Assembly (NCBI GenBank): GCA_900771365.1
Contig: CAAGNU010000283.1
Location: 1-14,786, forward strand
Source of the DNA: Bacteroidales bacterium
GTDB lineage: Bacteria > Bacteroidota > Bacteroidia > Bacteroidales > P3
DNA: 14,786 nucleotides
Direction of reading: 5' to 3'
Under the pieces are notes generated by a model that worked only from the letters and a program-made list of their open reading frames with translations, did no database searches and was not told the origin of the DNA. Below, piece after piece: positions 12,983 to 14,786 of this stretch (its first letter is position 1; every line of letters begins with the position of its first letter). The position numbers and the translations under genes were made by a program.

Positions 12983-14107
12983 ATGAAGACAGCATACGAC
13001 ATAAGACACGCTCAACCAGAGGAAACTGAGGCCATTCTCGCCCTATGCGACCATTCCCGCAGCATCATGCGGAACAATGGCAACATGACACAATGGACCA
13101 ATGGGTACCCCTCGCGCGAACAAATTGCCGAGGATATCCGCCTTGGGCAAGGATATGTGGTGGCCTCCGACCGACTGGAAGGCTATTTTGCATTCATTCT
13201 GGGCAAGGATGCCACGTATACCCACATCGAAGGCGGCAAATGGATTGACGACACCACCCCCTACGGCACCATCCACCGACTGGCTTCCGCCCCTGGGAGC
13301 CATGATGTGGCCAAAAGATGCTTTGACTGGTGCGCAAGACAGGCACCCTGCCTGAGAGCCGACACTCATGCCGACAACAGCATTGTGCAACATATTCTGC
13401 AACAGCATGGTTTCTGCTACTGCGGCATCATCTATGTGGCCGACGGAACACCTCGCCGGGCCTATCAGAAGATGCTCTATCCGCAAGTCTCACCTTCGCT
13501 GAAAAGCTATGTCGAAAGCGAAATACTGCCGCGATACCACAGCTTTGATGCCGCACACAATATCGGCCACGCCTTCACCGTAATGGCGCAAAGCATGCTG
13601 CTCTCGCAACATTACCCCGAATTGAGGCCCGACATGGTTTACACCATAGCGGCCTACCATGATACGGGGCTGGCCGAAGGCAGAGACATCCACCATCTTG
13701 CCTCAGGGCGTATCATCCGCGAAGATGAGCGACTAAAGGAATGGTTTTTGCCAGAAGAGATAGAAACCATGGCACAAGCCGCAGAAGACCACCGAGCCTC
13801 GGCAAGCCGCGAGCCAAGAAGCCTATATGGAAGAATCGTAGCCGAGGCAGACCGCGACATCGAGCCACGAACAATTGTGCTCAGAACCATACAGTTCGGA
13901 CAGTCGCATTATCCTGAGTTGGACAAAGAAGGGCTTTGGAACCGCACCTTGGAACACCTACATGAGAAATACGATTACGGCGGATACTTGAAGCTCTACA
14001 TCCCCTACTCCCGTAATGCTGAGCAACTTGAGTCGCTCCGTCAGCTCATTGCCGACAAGGGACAGCTCCGCCAACTTTTTGACCAACTAATAGCAGAAAC
14101 CAATTGA
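12983..14107 (+). CDS. GNAT acetyltransferase fused to an HD-domain phosphohydrolase
   Basis: This 374-residue protein joins two domains. Residues about 1-165 form a GNAT N-acetyltransferase (YDIRHAQPEETEAILALCDHSR at 5-26; LASAPGSHDVAKRCFDWC at 100-117, the acetyl-CoA-loop region; LRADTHADNSIVQHILQQHGF at 124-144; ending YQKML). Residues about 172-300 form an HD-superfamily domain with H192, H196, the paired H226-D227 of AAYHDTGL, H237/H238, H270 and D290 as likely metal ligands. A helical tail (300-374) follows. HD domains commonly hydrolyse phosphate esters or nucleotides; the substrate is not evident. ATG 12983 is chosen because the promoter lies just before it. A DUF456 gene follows 51 nt downstream. 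A fused locus may couple acetylation to hydrolysis of a shared metabolite, but that is inference. Confidence 0.87.
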   Translation: MKTAYDIRHAQPEETEAILALCDHSRSIMRNNGNMTQWTNGYPSREQIAEDIRLGQGYVVASDRLEGYFAFILGKDATYTHIEGGKWIDDTTPYGTIHRLASAPGSHDVAKRCFDWCARQAPCLRADTHADNSIVQHILQQHGFCYCGIIYVADGTPRRAYQKMLYPQVSPSLKSYVESEILPRYHSFDAAHNIGHAFTVMAQSMLLSQHYPELRPDMVYTIAAYHDTGLAEGRDIHHLASGRIIREDERLKEWFLPEEIETMAQAAEDHRASASREPRSLYGRIVAEADRDIEPRTIVLRTIQFGQSHYPELDKEGLWNRTLEHLHEKYDYGGYLKLYIPYSRNAEQLESLRQLIADKGQLRQLFDQLIAETN

Positions 14108-14158
14108 AATAAGTACCACGAAACTTTCAAATCTTCGAACTTACAAACATTAAACATA

Positions 14159-14653
14159 ATGAACACATTTCTCATCATACTCGCCTTCTTACTTGCCCTT
14201 GTGGGTGTGGCTGGCTCCATCATCCCCGGACTGCCAGGACCTCCTCTTAGCTGGGTGGCTGTGCTGGTGCTGAACTTCACAACCGCAGCATCTTATAGCA
14301 TTGCATTCCTCATCATCACCGCTGTGATTGCGACCATCATCACTATCCTGGACTATGTGGTGCCATCGCTTAGCACCAAGAAGCACGGCGGCAGCAAGGC
14401 AGGTATATGGGGCTGCAACATCGGACTGGTCATCTCCATCATAGGCCTCCCCTTCGGTCCCCAAGGCCTCCTTGGCGTCATCGTATGGCCGTTTGTGGGC
14501 GCCCTCGTTGGCGAACTGCTTCACGGCAAAGAGTCGCGCGAAGCCCTGAAGGCTGCTTGGGGAGCATTCCTCGGATTTCTGGCCGGGACGGGCATGAAGA
14601 TGGTCTATACCCTAGCGATTGCTTTCATTATGGTGCGCGATGTTATACACTAA
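14159..14653 (+). CDS. DUF456-family membrane protein
   Basis: This 164-residue hydrophobic protein fits DUF456 (PF04306). Family signs are the opening LLALVGVAGSIIPGLPGPPLSW (11-32), which is nearly diagnostic, the soluble loop VVPSLSTKKHGGSKAGIWG (67-85), IGLPFGPQGLLGVIVWPFVGALVGEL (95-120) and KAAWGAFLGFLAGTGMKM (131-148). Glycine- and proline-rich helices suggest a small integral inner-membrane protein with four to six spans. No function is established for the family. ATG 14159 follows the GNAT-HD stop by 51 nt with no promoter between, so the two are probably co-transcribed. Confidence 0.9.
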   Translation: MNTFLIILAFLLALVGVAGSIIPGLPGPPLSWVAVLVLNFTTAASYSIAFLIITAVIATIITILDYVVPSLSTKKHGGSKAGIWGCNIGLVISIIGLPFGPQGLLGVIVWPFVGALVGELLHGKESREALKAAWGAFLGFLAGTGMKMVYTLAIAFIMVRDVIH

Positions 14654-14679
14654 AAAGACACATGGGGACTTCTAATTAT

Positions 14680-14710
14680 TCGTGTTAATTCAATATTTTG
14701 ATAAACACGA
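14680..14710. terminator. Possible terminator hairpin after the DUF456 gene
   Basis: TCGTGTT (14680-14686) pairs perfectly with AACACGA (14704-14710) across a 17-nt AT-rich loop, 27 nt past the DUF456 stop. The long loop and lack of a T-run make it a weak candidate. A second inverted repeat, GAATAT/ATATTC (14711-14716 and 14724-14729), follows directly. Confidence 0.35.
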
Positions 14711-14764
14711 GAATATCCAGTGAATATTCGAGCATGAATTGTCCATAAATTTAATCATAAATTA

Positions 14765-14778
14765 TTATTGTACAATAA
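14765..14778. promoter_or_regulatory. Perfect 14-bp palindrome near the window end
   Basis: TTATTGTACAATAA is self-complementary over all 14 bases. It lies in AT-rich DNA where a chance palindrome is fairly likely. It could be an operator for a gene beyond the right edge, which cannot be judged here. Confidence 0.3.
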
Positions 14779-14786
14779 ATTAATTC

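Overview
ORGANISM. The window looks like a chromosomal segment of a member of the Bacteroidales, possibly Prevotellaceae or a relative; the genus is not resolved. The evidence is the 5' end of a Bacteroidetes-type 16S rRNA gene on the minus strand, six copies of a Bacteroidetes -7 promoter element (TAnnTTTG) all within the identical 12-mer CGTATCTTTGCA, the lack of obvious Shine-Dalgarno sequences, and a secreted protein with a type IX secretion (T9SS) C-terminal sorting domain. LAYOUT. (1) Positions 1-102 are the first part of a 16S gene read leftwards, with a structured leader and rRNA promoter up to about 295. An AT-rich gene-free stretch follows to 873. (2) Positions 874-3732 hold a tight minus-strand operon, read right to left: exported rhodanese with a Cys/His-rich linker, small membrane-associated protein, YD-repeat T9SS cargo protein, AlkD-type DNA glycosylase. 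(3) Positions 3813-5114 (minus) hold a two-domain flavoprotein whose second half has an iron-sulfur flavoprotein cysteine motif. (4) Positions 5115-5731 are a repeat-rich intergenic region. (5) Positions 5732-7244 (plus) hold a UbiA-family prenyltransferase overlapping a CPBP membrane protease. (6) A TIGR04076-type small protein (minus, 7323-7631) and an exported alpha/beta hydrolase with a C-terminal LysM domain (plus, 7822-8841) are divergent. (7) Positions 8881-12500 (minus) read hydF, folA, then a secreted YARHG-domain protein whose start region is duplicated in tandem. (8) After a second repeat-rich gap, positions 12983-14653 (plus) hold a GNAT-HD fusion protein and a DUF456 membrane protein. 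The last 133 bases hold no gene but contain two inverted repeats and a palindrome. HOW IT FITS TOGETHER. Most genes are ordinary chromosomal housekeeping or envelope genes and I see no phage, IS element, CRISPR array or tRNA. The clearest unexplained structure is a small dispersed element: three intergenic loci each carry three CTTCGCT heptamers spaced exactly 11 bp apart. Other points worth following are the duplicated translation start of the YARHG gene, the near-leaderless promoter geometry at two genes, the changed cluster-ligand and GTP-base motifs in HydF, and several uncommon domain combinations (GNAT-HD, hydrolase-LysM, tandem flavodoxin with Fe-S motif). I do not find convincing evidence for a complete undescribed defence or metabolic system.
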